Shown: in pieces, positions 10,526 to 20,787 of the stretch
Numbering within the stretch: position 1 is the first letter of the stretch
Layout: each line of letters opens with the position of its first letter
Origin: Prorocentrum cordatum
Lineage: Eukaryota; Sar; Dinophyceae; Prorocentrales; Prorocentraceae
Direction: 5' to 3'
DNA: 64,000 nucleotides
NCBI GenBank assembly: GCA_963575745.1
Contig: CAUYUJ010004717.1
Coordinates: 1-64,000, forward strand
The notes under the pieces: model-generated
Database searches by the model: none
Told to the model about the DNA's origin: nothing
The model's input: only the letters and a program-made list of their open reading frames with translations
Translations under genes and position numbers: made by a program

Positions 10526-11514
10526 GGCGCGGGGGGTGAGAGAGGGAGGGGGGGGGGGCATTGCAATATTCGGCATCGCAGGCGTCGCCATCGCAATCGT
10601 CATCGCCCGCGCCGCAATCGGCATCGCCATCGCAATTTTGAAACGTCTCGAAACACGAAAAGTGCTGGGCTGGCACGGTGGCAGGACTTGCTGCAGACAG
10701 CTGAACAGGACAGAACAGAGGAGGCCAGCGCGAGCAGCGAACCCCTAGCAGTCGCTCGCGCACCCCTTTCCTAGCAGCTGCAAACGCACCGAATTCTACC
10801 TACGGGGTCGCGGTGCCGCCGCCGGCGGCGAGCTTGGCATGCCACTCCCAGCACCAGCTGGCGCAGCGCGCAACGGCTTCCTCGAACGACGCCACCGTGT
10901 GCCCCGAGGCGGGGCCGAGTGTCAGAATCCCACGTGCTGTCTGGCAAGGTTTCTGCGCGCCCCCACCCTCCCGGGGCGCGCGGGCGGCCCTGTGGAGCCA
11001 CGGGGCTGCCAAGATGACCCAAACATATGCCTCCAAAATGGACCCGGATGGCTCCTAGGGGGCCAGGATGGCCCCGCTACGGCCCAATATGCCCCCCGCC
11101 AGGCAGATAGCACATGCGGGCGCCGGGGGTGAGAGAGGGAGGGGGGGGGGGGGGCATTGCAATATTCGGCATCGCAGGCGTCGCCATCGCAATCGTCATC
11201 GCCCGCGCCGCAATCGGCATCGCCATGGCAATTTTGAAACGTCTCGAAACACGAAAAGTGCTGGGCTGGCACGGTGGCAGGACTTGCTGCAGACAGCTGA
11301 ACAGGACAGAACAGAGGAGGCCAGCGCGAGCAGCGAACCCCTAGCAGTCGCTCGCGCACCCCTTTCCTAGCAGCTGCAAACGCACCGAATTCTACCTACG
11401 GGGTCGCGGTGCCGCCGCCGGCGGCGAGCTTGGCATGCCACTCCCAGCACCAGCTGGCGCAGCGCGCAACGGCTTCCTCGAACGACGCCACCGTGTGCCC
11501 CGAGGCGGGGCCGA
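10326..11514. repeat. Tandem duplication of a 593/596-bp unit
   Basis: Copy 1 runs 10,326-10,918 and copy 2 runs 10,919-11,514. Each begins GTGTCAGAATCCCACGTGCT and ends CCCGAGGCGGGGCCGA. The visible differences are a 3-base expansion of the G run near 10,545/11,140 and a few substitutions. Each copy carries the last 36 codons and stop of the large minus-strand gene. Only in copy 2 is that end joined to the upstream part of the exon. Confidence 0.9.
10800..10917 (-). pseudogene. Detached copy of the 3' end of the large gene
   Basis: The minus strand encodes ASGHTVASFEEAVARC and onwards to GGGTATP and a stop, identical to the end of the exon at 11,396-11,692. Upstream it runs straight into the start of the duplicated unit, so it has no exon body or splice acceptor. 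It is a by-product of the tandem duplication. Confidence 0.8.
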
Positions 11515-11692
11515 CCCACCGCCACCACGTAGACGCTGGCGCATGTGCACCAGGGTACCAGCACTGGATGGATGTCTTTCGCTTGCAGAGCCTGATCCCC
11601 TCCACGGGCGGGAACGCCGCGGGGTCAACCTCGGTTGTGTCCGAAGCCAGGACGAAGTCCACGAGGGCGTCGTCCGCGTCGCCGCCGCACCC
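11396..11692 (-). CDS. Terminal exon of the large methyltransferase-transposase gene
   Basis: After a pyrimidine-rich run and a TTCGAG acceptor, 98 codons stay open to a TAG at 11,396. The start (GCGGDADDALVDFVLASDTT) is acidic. The middle has EGIRLCKRKTSIQCWYPG and the end has FEEAVARCASWCWEWHAKL, rich in Trp and Cys. It begins in phase 0, and the small exon at 11,937-12,035 ends in phase 0 at CTG|GT, so the two join cleanly. I recognise no domain. The placement as last exon is inferred from the stop codon and the lack of further coding sequence downstream. Confidence 0.6.
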   Translation of the reverse strand, partial: GCGGDADDALVDFVLASDTTEVDPAAFPPVEGIRLCKRKTSIQCWYPGAHAPASTWWRWVGPASGHTVASFEEAVARCASWCWEWHAKLAAGGGTATP

Positions 11693-11936
11693 CTCGAAGA
11701 AGGGGAAGAGGATGAGAAGGAGGATGGGGCGGAGGAGGAGGAGGAGGAGCGGGGGGGAGGAGGGGGGGGGAGGAGGCCGAGGAGGAGGAGAGGAAACGGT
11801 GAGGGACCAGGGCAGGAGGAGGGAGGAGGAAGGAGGGGGAGGAGGAGGCCGAGGAGGAGGAGGGGAACCGGTGAGGGACCAGGGCAGGAGGAGGGAGGAG
11901 GATGGAGGGAGGACATCGGAGAAGGGGTGCAATGAC
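11693..11936 (-). other. Intron, purine/pyrimidine-skewed, with internal 65-bp repeats
   Basis: The minus strand is almost pure pyrimidine. Two copies of a roughly 65-bp unit containing GGTGAGGGACCAGGGCAGGA (plus sense) lie at about 11,795-11,905. Proposed donor CTG|GTCATT, acceptor TTCGAG|GGG. Confidence 0.6.
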
Positions 11937-12035
11937 CAGAAAACTGTTGTCATCGGAGTCGGCGGCGCCCTCGCTGCTGCTACCGGGCTCCTGGCCCAGG
12001 TGCCCGTGCGTCTCGAGGGCAGCCCCAGCGGCCTC
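11937..12035 (-). CDS. Small acidic exon of the large gene
   Basis: Thirty-three codons in phase 0 at both ends: EEAAGAALETHGHLGQ, then a Ser/Glu/Asp-rich end (SSSEGAADSDDNSFL). Acceptor CCTGAG|GAG and donor CTG|GTC are canonical GT-AG. A 17-nt motif variant lies about 17 bases upstream of the acceptor. The acidic low-complexity character continues that of the preceding and following exon ends. No domain is recognised, and the exon call rests on phase and composition. Confidence 0.5.
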
Positions 12036-12324
12036 CTCAGGAGCACAAAAAGATAGCACACCCACGGCCCCACAAGGAAGCCAAGACCGCCCCAGGGGCC
12101 CCAAGACAACCCTGGATATCTATATATATATATATATATGTATATATATACATGTATATATATAAATATACATACATACCTCACTGGTAAATACCTTACT
12201 GAGAAACTGCAACTCGCCATGGAGAGACCCAACCAGAGAATGCGCCCAAGACGGCCCAAGGGAGACCCAAAACTGCCTCAAGAGGGGCTCACGCAGGGGA
12301 ACGCGAACCGAATCTATATACACA

Positions 12325-12362
<38 letters not shown>

Positions 12363-12599
12363 CACACACGCACGGCTCCAACAGGTCCCAAGGAGCGCCC
12401 AGGTGCCCCCAGGAAGCCCCCGGAGCGCCTCTGGGTCACCCGCAGGCGTTCTCGGAGCGTTTTTGCGTCACATGAAGGTGGGGCCCCTTCTCGGAGCGCT
12501 GCTGCGCCCCAGGAGGCCCCGAGAACCCCGCGCCAACCAGATAGCACATCGGTGCGGGGGTGGGGACTGGGGACGTCGTGTCCGCCCCTTTGGGTCGAC
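12036..12599 (-). other. Intron with two TA microsatellites
   Basis: TA runs at about 12,119-12,175 and 12,313-12,360 are set in GC-rich sequence with repeated 'ccccaagacggcccaa'-like words. A 17-nt motif copy at 12,531-12,550 lies 52 bases inside the intron if the donor is GAG|GTCGAC (exon end 12,600, phase 0). The motif itself could be the donor (12,548), but that would give phase 1 and a mismatch with the next exon. Confidence 0.5.
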
Positions 12600-13764
12600 C
12601 TCACCCCCTATATAACGGTTTGGCTGAAAACCGCACAGGTCCGCCAACTCGTCGGCGTCCTCGCTCGTCTCCATGTCCGTCCCGACGTCGGTCGCCTCGC
12701 CCATCTCGACGTCTTCGGCCTCGGCGTAGTCCGCCAAGAGCGCCGCCAGAGAAGGCGCGTCAACGTGTCCAGGAACCCGCGCGTGATCATTGTAGGTAAG
12801 TTTGAGGCACCGAATACGTTGAGGATGTACCGCGCCAATAAGCTGCACAGTCATATTTTCGCCATCCAGGTGGAAGGCTGCAATGTCCTTGAGCCTCCCT
12901 GCACGGCCATCCTTCATGGGTTTGAGTCGCAGCTGAAGCCCCCCATCTGGCCCATAAGCGGTATTATGTTTGAGCCAATGTGCACTGGGCGATTTGCCTG
13001 TCGTCATGTTCAACAGGACAAGCCGAGGACCAACCTTAAGAAACTTATCTAGTTTCTCCACACAGTCCATAACTTCATTTGCTACCCCAGATTCAAGTGC
13101 CCGCTTCTCGTACATGTATTGTGCCAAGGTCCTTTCCACGGCTGTGGCCATCATCACTGGCATGTTGACCCACGACGCGTGCTGGTCTGGCTTCTCCGCG
13201 TCCGTGAGCAGTTGCCAGAAGTATCGAACCTCTCCAGGCTGGATGGACCCAAGGATGTCATCCATAGTGTCCCGGGAAAAAGGCCAGCGCGATTCGGAAT
13301 CGGCAGCGATGGAGTCCCGCGCCTTGCTCTGTGCAGCGCCCTCCTCAACCGCGCGGCCCACCTGCTCCACAGTCAGACCAGTTTCTGCAGCCATGGCCTC
13401 CTTGGAGACGAACCCAGTCGATATCCACGCCCATTGGAACAAGCAAGTCGGCATAGCCTCCCAAGCTGCTGCGCACGCGGCCAAGGCATCCATGCTGGAC
13501 ACCGTTGTATTGGCGATCCCACTGCTGTTCAACCACAAGTTGTGATAATCTGTCCGATAAAAGGCATTTCCAGAAAACCCCAGCAAGGAGTCTGTGCTTG
13601 TATCACATTTTGCTCTGAAGAAGCCGTGTATTTTATCACACATTTGGCATTCTGCAGACCAGCCGCCAGCCTCCTTGACGGGCAGGACCACGTTGACTTC
13701 AGAGGCCCACTTGGCCCTGCGGAACTGCTCGCCGTGGCCTGGACATGGGATGGGAAACGATGTG
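12600..13764 (-). CDS. DDE transposase, C-terminal catalytic part (exon)
   Basis: About 388 codons. The first residues ITSFPIPCPGHGEQFRRAKW follow the second catalytic Asp of the preceding exon. VVLPVKEAGGWSAECQMCDK then holds the third acidic residue: CQMCDKIHGFFR resembles the Q-x-x-D-x-x-h-x-x-f-r segment after the last strand of DDE cores. Further on are AWISTGFVSKEA and EQVGRAVEEGAA, as in the helical end of DDE_1-type proteins, and a C-terminal acidic stretch (DYAEAEDVEMGEATDVGT). The exon starts with one base completing the split Ile codon (AT|C). It is intact, with no stops or frameshifts. Family placement is by motif order only, so the exact superfamily is uncertain. Confidence 0.7.
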
Positions 13765-13912
13765 CTATCTGTCCTGCCCCCCTCCAAGGGCCCCCACGTG
13801 GGGCTGCTGTGGGCCTGCACGGCTAACCCTGGCCTTCTCGGGGCCCTCGTATATAGGCCCCATTGAGGTTGCCTCGTGGGGGCTTTCTGGGGGCCGCGCT
13901 TCCAGATAGCAC
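13765..13912 (-). other. Compact 148-bp intron with 12-bp inverted termini (introner-like)
   Basis: On the minus strand the junctions read GGATGTGCTATCTGG at the 5' side and CAGATAGCACATCG at the 3' side. The 12-mer ATGTGCTATCTG (13,903-13,914) is the exact reverse complement of CAGATAGCACAT (13,760-13,771). Splicing at AT|GTGCTATC and AGATAG|CACA keeps the transposase frame (CGG AT|C ACA). The alternative AG six bases earlier would create a stop. Inverted termini overlapping the splice sites are the hallmark of transposon-derived introns in other protists. The body is GC-rich with no coding capacity. Confidence 0.7.
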
Positions 13913-14882
13913 ATCCGCGACTTCCCCACCCGCGCGCCTGTGGAATGTACCGAAGGGCACGCGTCGCAGATGATCAGGCCCGTATCTGCAAGGGTCAGTC
14001 CAAGTTTCGCCCGTTGAAGTTTGTATGCTGGCGTATACAACTTCTCGAACAACTCCAAGTTGGTCTCGGCATTGGTGAAGTGGGACGGCGTGCCACTGCA
14101 CATGATGTAGAATGTGCCCTGGTTGGCCGCGTTGAAACTATCACGAAACTCACGGCTTAGCACTCCATCTGGGCAGCAAAATGCCAGAGGCCCCTTTGTT
14201 CCGTTCCCCCACGTCGACGTGACGACGGTCATTGATTTGCGCCAGTTTCTGATTGCATCCACACGCGTGCATTCGGCACCACGCACTCTTCGCTTCTTCA
14301 CTGCATGAGTCGCGGGCGTAGTCATGAGTGCGCGGCGTTGGGCCGCTGACCTCCCGGGTTGCACTTGATGGCCCAGGAGATGTCGCTGCTTCCGGAAGGC
14401 TCTCTTCCTGGGCCTGTAGGCGCATTTCCACACGTGGTCGAAATTCAGCACCAGCCCCAATGGGACGTTGTGTTCAGCACAGCGATACGCGAAGCGCTCC
14501 CGAGAACGAATGCACTCTGGGTCGTCGTACTTCAAGTATGTACCAGCTGTGTTGATGGCGTGGTTAGTCCAGCCCCACTGTTGTTTCCATCGGCGCGCCC
14601 AGGTTAAGTTGGGCTTCAGATTGGCTTTGGGGGCATCTGGCAGTCGCTGTGCCAGCCCCTCGGCTGGAGTAAGGCGCCCAGCGATAACGGCAAGCGCGGT
14701 CTCTCTGTTCGCCGCGTCAATCTCGAGCTGCTTGCGAGCGGCCGCTTCGTTCATCTGGGCTACCAGCGTTTTTGCTGTCTGGACAATTCCATTCAAACTC
14801 ATGCTCTCTTCCCTGGACGTAACCTTCGAAGTACCCATGGTCACCGAAGCAATCTTCTTCTCGAGCAGCTCGTTGCCCGGAC
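13913..14882 (-). CDS. DDE transposase, N-terminal catalytic part (exon)
   Basis: The exon opens with PGNELLEKKIASV, then a predicted helical segment (IVQTAKTLVAQMNEAAARKQ) and WARRWKQQWGWTNHAINTAG, like the helix-turn-helix end preceding many DDE cores. GLVLNFDHVWKCAYRP carries the first catalytic Asp. LGLTLADTGLIICDACPSVH carries the second, with a His nearby. Between them are TSTWGNGTKGPLAFCCP and EKLYTPAYKLQ. The third acid is in the next exon. Acceptor CCAGAG|GT in phase 1 matches the donor of the upstream exon (CCCAG|GTGCGC); the donor is at 13,913 in phase 2. DDE enzymes cut and join DNA ends of mobile elements. All motifs look intact. Confidence 0.75.
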
Positions 14883-15371
14883 CTCTGGACAAGAGAACCC
14901 CAGGACGGCCTCAACCATGCAAAAGACACGGCGTCAAAACTGCCCCAGAGCGGCCCAAGACCCCGCCAGGGCCCCGACCTATGGCATGGCTTTATATATA
15001 TAGTACACATTGATGGCTCCACAAGGCTACAAGGCGGCCCCAAGAGCGCCCCAAGACGGCCCCAGAGCGCCCCAAGACCCCTCACGGGCCCCGACCCAAA
15101 AATAGCACAGCGCCCAAAGACCCTTCCCGGGCGTCTGCAAGCGCGCGGTGGCGCCCGCGCCAGACAGATAGCACATGTCACATTCATTAAGCGGCTCCTT
15201 TGCTAGCCAAGAGCTGCAAGAAACAAAAACCCAAAGCCCCCAAACAACTAAAGACCTCAAGTCGAAACACAAAACATTAAAAACAGCTTCTCAGAAACTA
15301 ATAACATACCGAGCGCCAAAAACCTCACGCAACATCAAAAAACAAAAAGCCAGCAACGCCCTGGCAACATA

Positions 15372-15407
<36 letters not shown>

Positions 15408-16665
15408 AAAGCACAATGCATTATGCCTCGGGACTTGATGTGTACAATTGCGCAATAGGCAATATCTGCTCCACTGCGCGCCAACGGCGGGGGGGCGGAA
15501 GCCCTATATAAAGCCCCCTAGGGCCAGCAGCGGGGGGCGGAGGGGGCGGAAGCCCGAACGCCCCATGGGGCCAGCGAGGGGGCGGAGGGGGCAGAAGCCT
15601 GAAGCCCACTTGGGCCAGCGAGGGGGTGGCAAGGGGCGGAAGCCCTAAAGCCCCACTAGGGCCAGCGGCGGGGGGCGGAGGGGGCGGAAGCCCTAAAGCC
15701 CCATAGGGCCAGCGCGGGGGCGGAAAGGGCGGAAGCCCCAAAGCCCCATTGGGCCAGCGGCGGGGGGCGGAGGGGGCGGAAGCCCTAAAGCCCCATAGGG
15801 CCAGCGAGGGGTCGGAAGCCTTAAAGTCTCATAAGGCCAGCGGCGGAGTGCGGAGTGGGCGGGAGCCTTAAAAAGCCCCCTGGGGCCAGCGGCTCCAAGC
15901 TCAACCGCCCCCCATACGGAGCACGCTACTGATACGGAACTGAACACGTAGACCGAAACTCGCAAAAGGCACGAAGTGCACGCGGCTCCAAATCGGCCAA
16001 AAGCCGACCCGACGCGCCAAACGCACGCCGACGAGAGCGCGCAGCACGTCTGGGGGAGACAAGGGGGGGGGCAGCCGGCGGCAGCTTCCGTGCCCCCGGG
16101 CCCCTCGGGATCGCCGCGCCCTGCTCTGCCGACCAGCCGAGAGACGCCTTCAGACGCCGGGCCTCCGGTCGTAGGAGCAGGAACAGGAGGGGGAGGAAGA
16201 GGAGGAGGAGGAGGAGGGGCAAGACAGGAGGGCCGCCCTTCTTGGGGGGGGCGCTCTCGGGCCCTCAGCAGGGGGCCCCAGCAGGGCCCCCACCGCTTAC
16301 AAGACGGCCCAGGAAGTGGGATACCAAACCTGCGGGGAGGTATACCACCTCGTGAACCCGATTGGAGCCCTCCCGAAATCATTTCAAGGCCCTCTCGGTC
16401 CCTCAGAAAGCTCCAGCAGGGCCCCGAGAGGGCCCAGGAGGGCCGCAAGACGGCCCTAAGATGGCTCCAAGAGGGCCCCAAGATGGCCCCAAGATGGCTC
16501 CAAGATGGTCCGGGGCCGCTGAGTCGCGAGCTCTCCTGGAGGGCCCAAAACGGCCGGCGCTCTTCTGCTCCCAACGCCAGACAGATAGCACATGCAGGCG
16601 CATGGGGGGGGTCTCCGAAGCCTTTCCCTTCCCGCCCCGAAACCCCTCTTCCAGCCCAAGCGCAC
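14883..16665 (-). other. Large intron built of repeat modules
   Basis: It starts CAG|GTGCGCTTGGG, and its first 160 bases are nearly repeated at 18,945-19,110. It holds motif copies at 16,582 and 15,172 and a shortened one near 15,100, a TA run (15,370-15,408), a GAG-rich patch (16,190-16,225) and the 59-bp array described separately. AGGT is present at both proposed splice junctions, as would follow from a target duplication. Nothing coding is convincing inside. Confidence 0.6.
15500..15895. repeat. 59-bp GC-rich minisatellite, array A
   Basis: Units contain GCGGAAGCCCTAAAGCCCCA followed by TAGGGCCAGCGGCGGGGGGC. About seven copies occur, nearly the same series as at 18,010-18,400 and a shorter one at 23,370-23,560. 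Each unit has one CCCTAAA word, but these are spaced apart and not telomeric. Confidence 0.9.
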
Positions 16666-17803
16666 CTGGGAGCAAATGATGCACATGCCTTCCTTTCTTC
16701 ATGCCAGCCGGCATGCTGAGCATGTCGGTTTTCCACCAATCTGGGCACTCCTTCCACACTTGTGCCTCCCTTTCCGGCACCTTGTCCCATTTGTATTTGA
16801 AATATGATTTGACCCAGCCATTCAACCGCCGGCTCGACAAAATAGAAGGGAACCGCAGCATCGCAAGCTTCTCGCGCGATGCATTTTGGGGCAAGGACAA
16901 CGCGTACTCCACAACTTGCCGTTTATCATATATCGATTTATTGGTGTTCTTGCCAATGCAGCGTCTGGCGGCCAGTCGCGACATCCTCTTCCCGAGCCGC
17001 CCTCGTGGGGGGGCAGCGCCGCCCCCGGGTTCAAACAGGGTCATTAGCCCCCGCTGTCGGTTCGCATTGTACGGCTTGGGGGCGTCGTACTTGGTTACGC
17101 CGTTCAGGACGTACGCCCAGGTGCAGGCCTTGTAGCGAGGCTTGGCGAAGTACACGTCGAGCTCGGATTCACTCACCTGGTGACACGCCATGTTCGCCAA
17201 GCAGTCTTCCTTTTTCACTTTTCTCACTTCCACCAGGTTAACTTCGCCCACCAGACGTGCGCGACCTGCTTCACCAGCCGGGCGCTTTTTGCAGATGCCC
17301 AGCCTCTGAGGAAGTGCGCCGTGAAGCCATGCATCTGCGCGCAGCTCCCATGTCTTGGCCCCGTTCAAAATAGCATCGGCATAGACTTCCGATAACACAT
17401 ATGCGTATGGCGGGAGTCCGACTCGCTCCACTGGGTGCGCTGGGTGTGCTGGCACCACTGCCCCGTCGCCAGATGTCAGGGCGCGCAACGGGCAGGTCGC
17501 CAGGAGTTGATCCATCTCAGCATCCTCAAGGAGCGTTCTGAAGCTCGCCATGAGGCGCCACCTGCGCCTGGAGGGGGCGTCGGCATTCGAGGCCCCAAGT
17601 TTTCTCTTGCAAATGGCCTTTGCGCCCTGTACCTCCGCCTCGACGTCGGCGTCGACACGCGCCTCAGCGCGGGCCTTGTCCATCGAGAGGCGCGCAATCA
17701 ACTTGGCTAATTCGGGTGCACTCCCAAAGCCCGCGTCGCCCCAGCCGAACTCATCCTGGTGCGGGGTTGAAAAGCACGTCACCCTACGCGTCCCATTGTG
17801 ACC
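16666..17803 (-). CDS. ASCH domain plus probable DNA-binding region (exon)
   Basis: About 379 codons, phase 0 at the start (CCCAG|GGTCAC) and phase 1 at the end. After a charged helical region (LIARLSMDKARAEARVDADV), residues about 130-235 look like an ASCH domain: PPYAYVLSEVYADAILNGAK followed by TWELRADAW, then RLVGEVNLVEV and ACTWAYVLNGV. ASCH domains have a PUA-like beta-barrel and are thought to bind RNA or nucleotides. The C-terminal third (VVEYALSLPQNASREKLAML, then LNGWVKSYFKYKWDKVP and CPDWWKTDML) resembles the helical DNA-binding region before transposase cores. The next exon is the DDE core, in phase. I know of no standard family with this order. Confidence 0.7.
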
Positions 17804-19298
17804 CTGGGAGACCCTTTTGGAACCTTATTGGAGCCACGAGGGCCCCCCTGGGGCGCTTTCGGGCGCCCTCTGGGCATTGGGGCCCCGATAGACACGCGCT
17901 GGGAAGTTCAAAGGAGCTTCGAGACGGACTCCCGCACCCACCCAGATAGCACACAACACCCCGTTACTTCAGACGTTCTCTAGGCGGCCCCAACATGACC
18001 TTAAAAATGAAAGCGCCGCTGTAGCGGGGGGCGGAGGGGGCGGAAGCCCGAAAGCCCCATGGGGCCAGCGAGGGGGCGGAGGGGGCAGAAGCCTGAAGCC
18101 CACTTGGGCCAGCGAGGGGGTGGCAAGGGGCGGAAGCCCTAAAGCCCCACTAGGGCCAGCGGCGGGGGGCAGAGGGGGCGGAAGCCCTAAAGCCCTATAG
18201 GGCCAGCGCGGGGGCGGAAAGGGCAGAAGCCCCAAAGCCCCATTGGGCCAGCGGCGGGGGGCGGAGGGGGCGGAAGCCCTAAAGCCCCATAGGGCCAGCG
18301 AGGGGTCGGAAGCCTTAAAGCCCCATAAGGCCAGCGGCGGAGTGCGGAGTGGGCGGGAGCCTTAAAAAGCCCCCTGGGGCCAGCGGCGGGGGGCGGAGGG
18401 GGCCCGGCGGAGTTGCCGAAGGCTCTGGGAGTTGGGGAGGGAGACCCGGGAGGTTCGAGATGGCCTCTCCAAGAGGGCCCCGAGCGAGCCCCAAGACAGT
18501 TCCAGGAGACCCGCGGGGGCATATATATATATATATACACATATAGCTCCTCCCCCCTTAGTTATATACCCCTCTTGAGACCCCAAGAGGGCCCTAAGAG
18601 GCCCTCTTGGGCCCTCTCGAAGCTCCTTGGGAGCCTCCAAGAGGGCTCCAAGCGAGCCCCAAGACAGCTCCAGGAGGGCCGTGGGGACATATAGAGCTCA
18701 CCCCCCTTAGTTATACACCCCTCTTGGGGCCATCTTGGGAGCCTCGAGGAGGCTCCAGGACAGGCCCAAGAGGGCCCCAAAGTTCTGAAATCTACTTCAG
18801 AACTTGGAGGCTCCGTTTGATCGCACGCGCCAGACAGATAGCACAGTCAGGCGCAGGGGGGGGGGAGGCAGCCAGAAACGAGGGGGGGGGCGGGATGACG
18901 CGGAAACGCGCCGATGATCTGCCCGGACCTATATATAGGTTCCGCCCGGGGCCGCTGAGTCGCGAGCGCCCCTGGAGGGCCCAAAACGGCTAGCGCTCTC
19001 CTGCTCCCAAAGCCAGACAGATAGCACATGCAGGCGCATGGGGGGGGGGGGTATCCGAAGCCCCCCCCCTTCCCGCCCGGAGACCCCCTCTTCCCACCCA
19101 AACGCACCTGGGGCGCCCCGTGTAGGCCGTCGTTCCTCTCGGCGCCCATCAGGAGCCCGCTAGTCGCCCCCCTCGGCGCCCCTCGTGGACCGACGTGGGG
19201 CCGTGGGCCTGAACCGACCCCGGGCGCGATTGGGACAGCTGACGGGGCGCCCGGCGACAGGCTGAAACGATCGCGGGGGGGGGGCAACCAGATAGCAC
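17804..19298 (-). other. Large intron built of repeat modules
   Basis: The donor at 19,298 falls inside a 17-nt motif copy (GAT|GTGCTATCTGG). Further copies are at 19,022, 18,836 and 17,946. Two related segments at about 18,400-18,590 and 18,600-18,740 repeat the words 'gagccccaagacag' and 'cccccttagttata', the first with a TA run. The 59-bp array B is at 18,010-18,400. In the 40 bases right of the motif at 17,946 all three minus frames contain stops, so no exon is hidden there. Confidence 0.6.
18010..18400. repeat. 59-bp GC-rich minisatellite, array B
   Basis: Nearly the same unit series as array A at 15,500-15,895, including the same variant units in the same order. This points to recent duplication between two introns of one gene and not independent growth. 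Confidence 0.9.
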
Positions 19299-20363
19299 AT
19301 CAGACCAGCAGTCCTGCAACCACGTAGTTGTCGAAGGCGAGCATGCGCTCAGCGACCGGATGTGATTCGATAAGGTGTCCAGGTAGGATGGATCGGAGTG
19401 GTGTGTCCCGAGGCAGACTGCTGCGCTTTGGATTGCGCTGTCCAGTAAATCGATCACCTTCAACTGCAACTGCGAATCCATGAGGGATTCCCTGAGCGCG
19501 CGTGCATTTGGAGGGCACCCTTTTCGTCGCACACCAGTCTGGCCAAACCCATGTTTGCACAAAGCAAGCCTCACCATCGGAGATGTGCCAAACAAAGCCG
19601 AACAGATGATGGAGAACCCGTGCGGCCACTTAGGAGAGTCTTCAGTGTCAGTCAAGTGCTGCAACACAATGCTGAGGTCAGCGTCCGCAGCCCGTCTGTC
19701 GGCACACGTGCAAACGTCCCATTTCTTGTAGGGCCAAGTCTCGGGAATTTCCACCACAGGCGCAGGCCCCGGGTCCGGGGCATCGATTTTGCGCATAGCA
19801 GCAGCATAAAAGTTGTCGATTGTCTTGAGCATCTGTGCAGACGAGCCACTCTTAACGTCGACCTCGTAATAAAGCTTCATCTTCGACAGGGGGCCATGGA
19901 CCGCCACGCCGACGTCGTTCGCATCTGTGAAGTATTGGTCGTACAAAAAGCTCCCGACGAACTCTGAAATATCCCTGTCAAGATACTCCGGTTTGATTCT
20001 GTGGTGTGTATGATTGCCTTTATGGGTCACGGCCATGAACGTGCATCCACGTTCTTTCTGTAGCGGGAGCAATGCTTCCACGTCGGCCTTCTCAAAGGTC
20101 ACTTCAGAATCTGCGTCCGGATGGTGCCTGACTATGCCGACGACGAAGAAGTTTTGTATGCATTTTAGCTGCTCCAGTGCGTCACGGGTGGGGTCTGGGG
20201 CCCAGGGCCCGGCAAGCCCATTTTGGATCTCTGGGATATACAATTGCTTCGCCGCTGCGAGGGGCTTCTTCTTGTAGCGCGTATCCTCCCCAAGCATGTA
20301 GCCGACGAGGGACGCGTGGCCCTTGGGGCGATCACGCAAAAGCAACGTTAGGGGCAGGGGCAC
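19299..20363 (-). CDS. Unrecognised 355-codon module of the large gene (exon)
   Basis: Exactly 355 codons, phase 0 at both ends, between acceptor TACCAG|GTG and donor GAT|GTGCTATC. The sequence is varied and globular: RPKGHASLVGYMLGEDTRYK, FFVVGIVRHHPDADSEVTF, KERGCTFMAVTHKGNHTHHR, YLDRDISEFVGSFLYDQYF, TWPYKKWDVCTCADRRAADA, MVRLALCKHGFGQTGVRRKG. The two Cys and several His residues could bind metal, but no motif is decisive. The lack of stops over more than 1 kb and protein-like composition support real coding. It precedes the ASCH exon in phase. I cannot assign a function. Confidence 0.65.
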
Positions 20364-20738
20364 CTGGTAGGCCAGACAGGTAGCACACGAGGGCGCTGCC
20401 CTAGCGACATCATCCTCCACCTCCCAAGGATGGCTCGACGACTGCCCACGAAGGCTCCAAGACGCCCCAAGATAGCCCCAAGACAGTCTCAAAATTGCCC
20501 AAGACCGCCCCCAGACGGCCCAAGACCGCCTCAAGACAGCTCCAAGACGGCCCCAGAGCGCCCCAAGACCCCTCACGGGCCCCGACCCAGAAATAGCACA
20601 GCGCCCCAATACCCCTCCCGCGCCAGACAGATAGCACATTCAGGCGCAGGGGGGGGGGGAGGCAGCCCGAAACGAGGGGGGGGCGGGAAGTCCTGCCACC
20701 GCGCCTGCCCAGTTGTCTCGGTGGTCTTTGCGCGGGGG

Positions 20739-20787
<49 letters not shown>

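Noticed and set aside
15500-18400. Telomere-like CCCTAAA words
   Set aside because: One word per 59-bp unit, never in tandem, so not a telomeric array.
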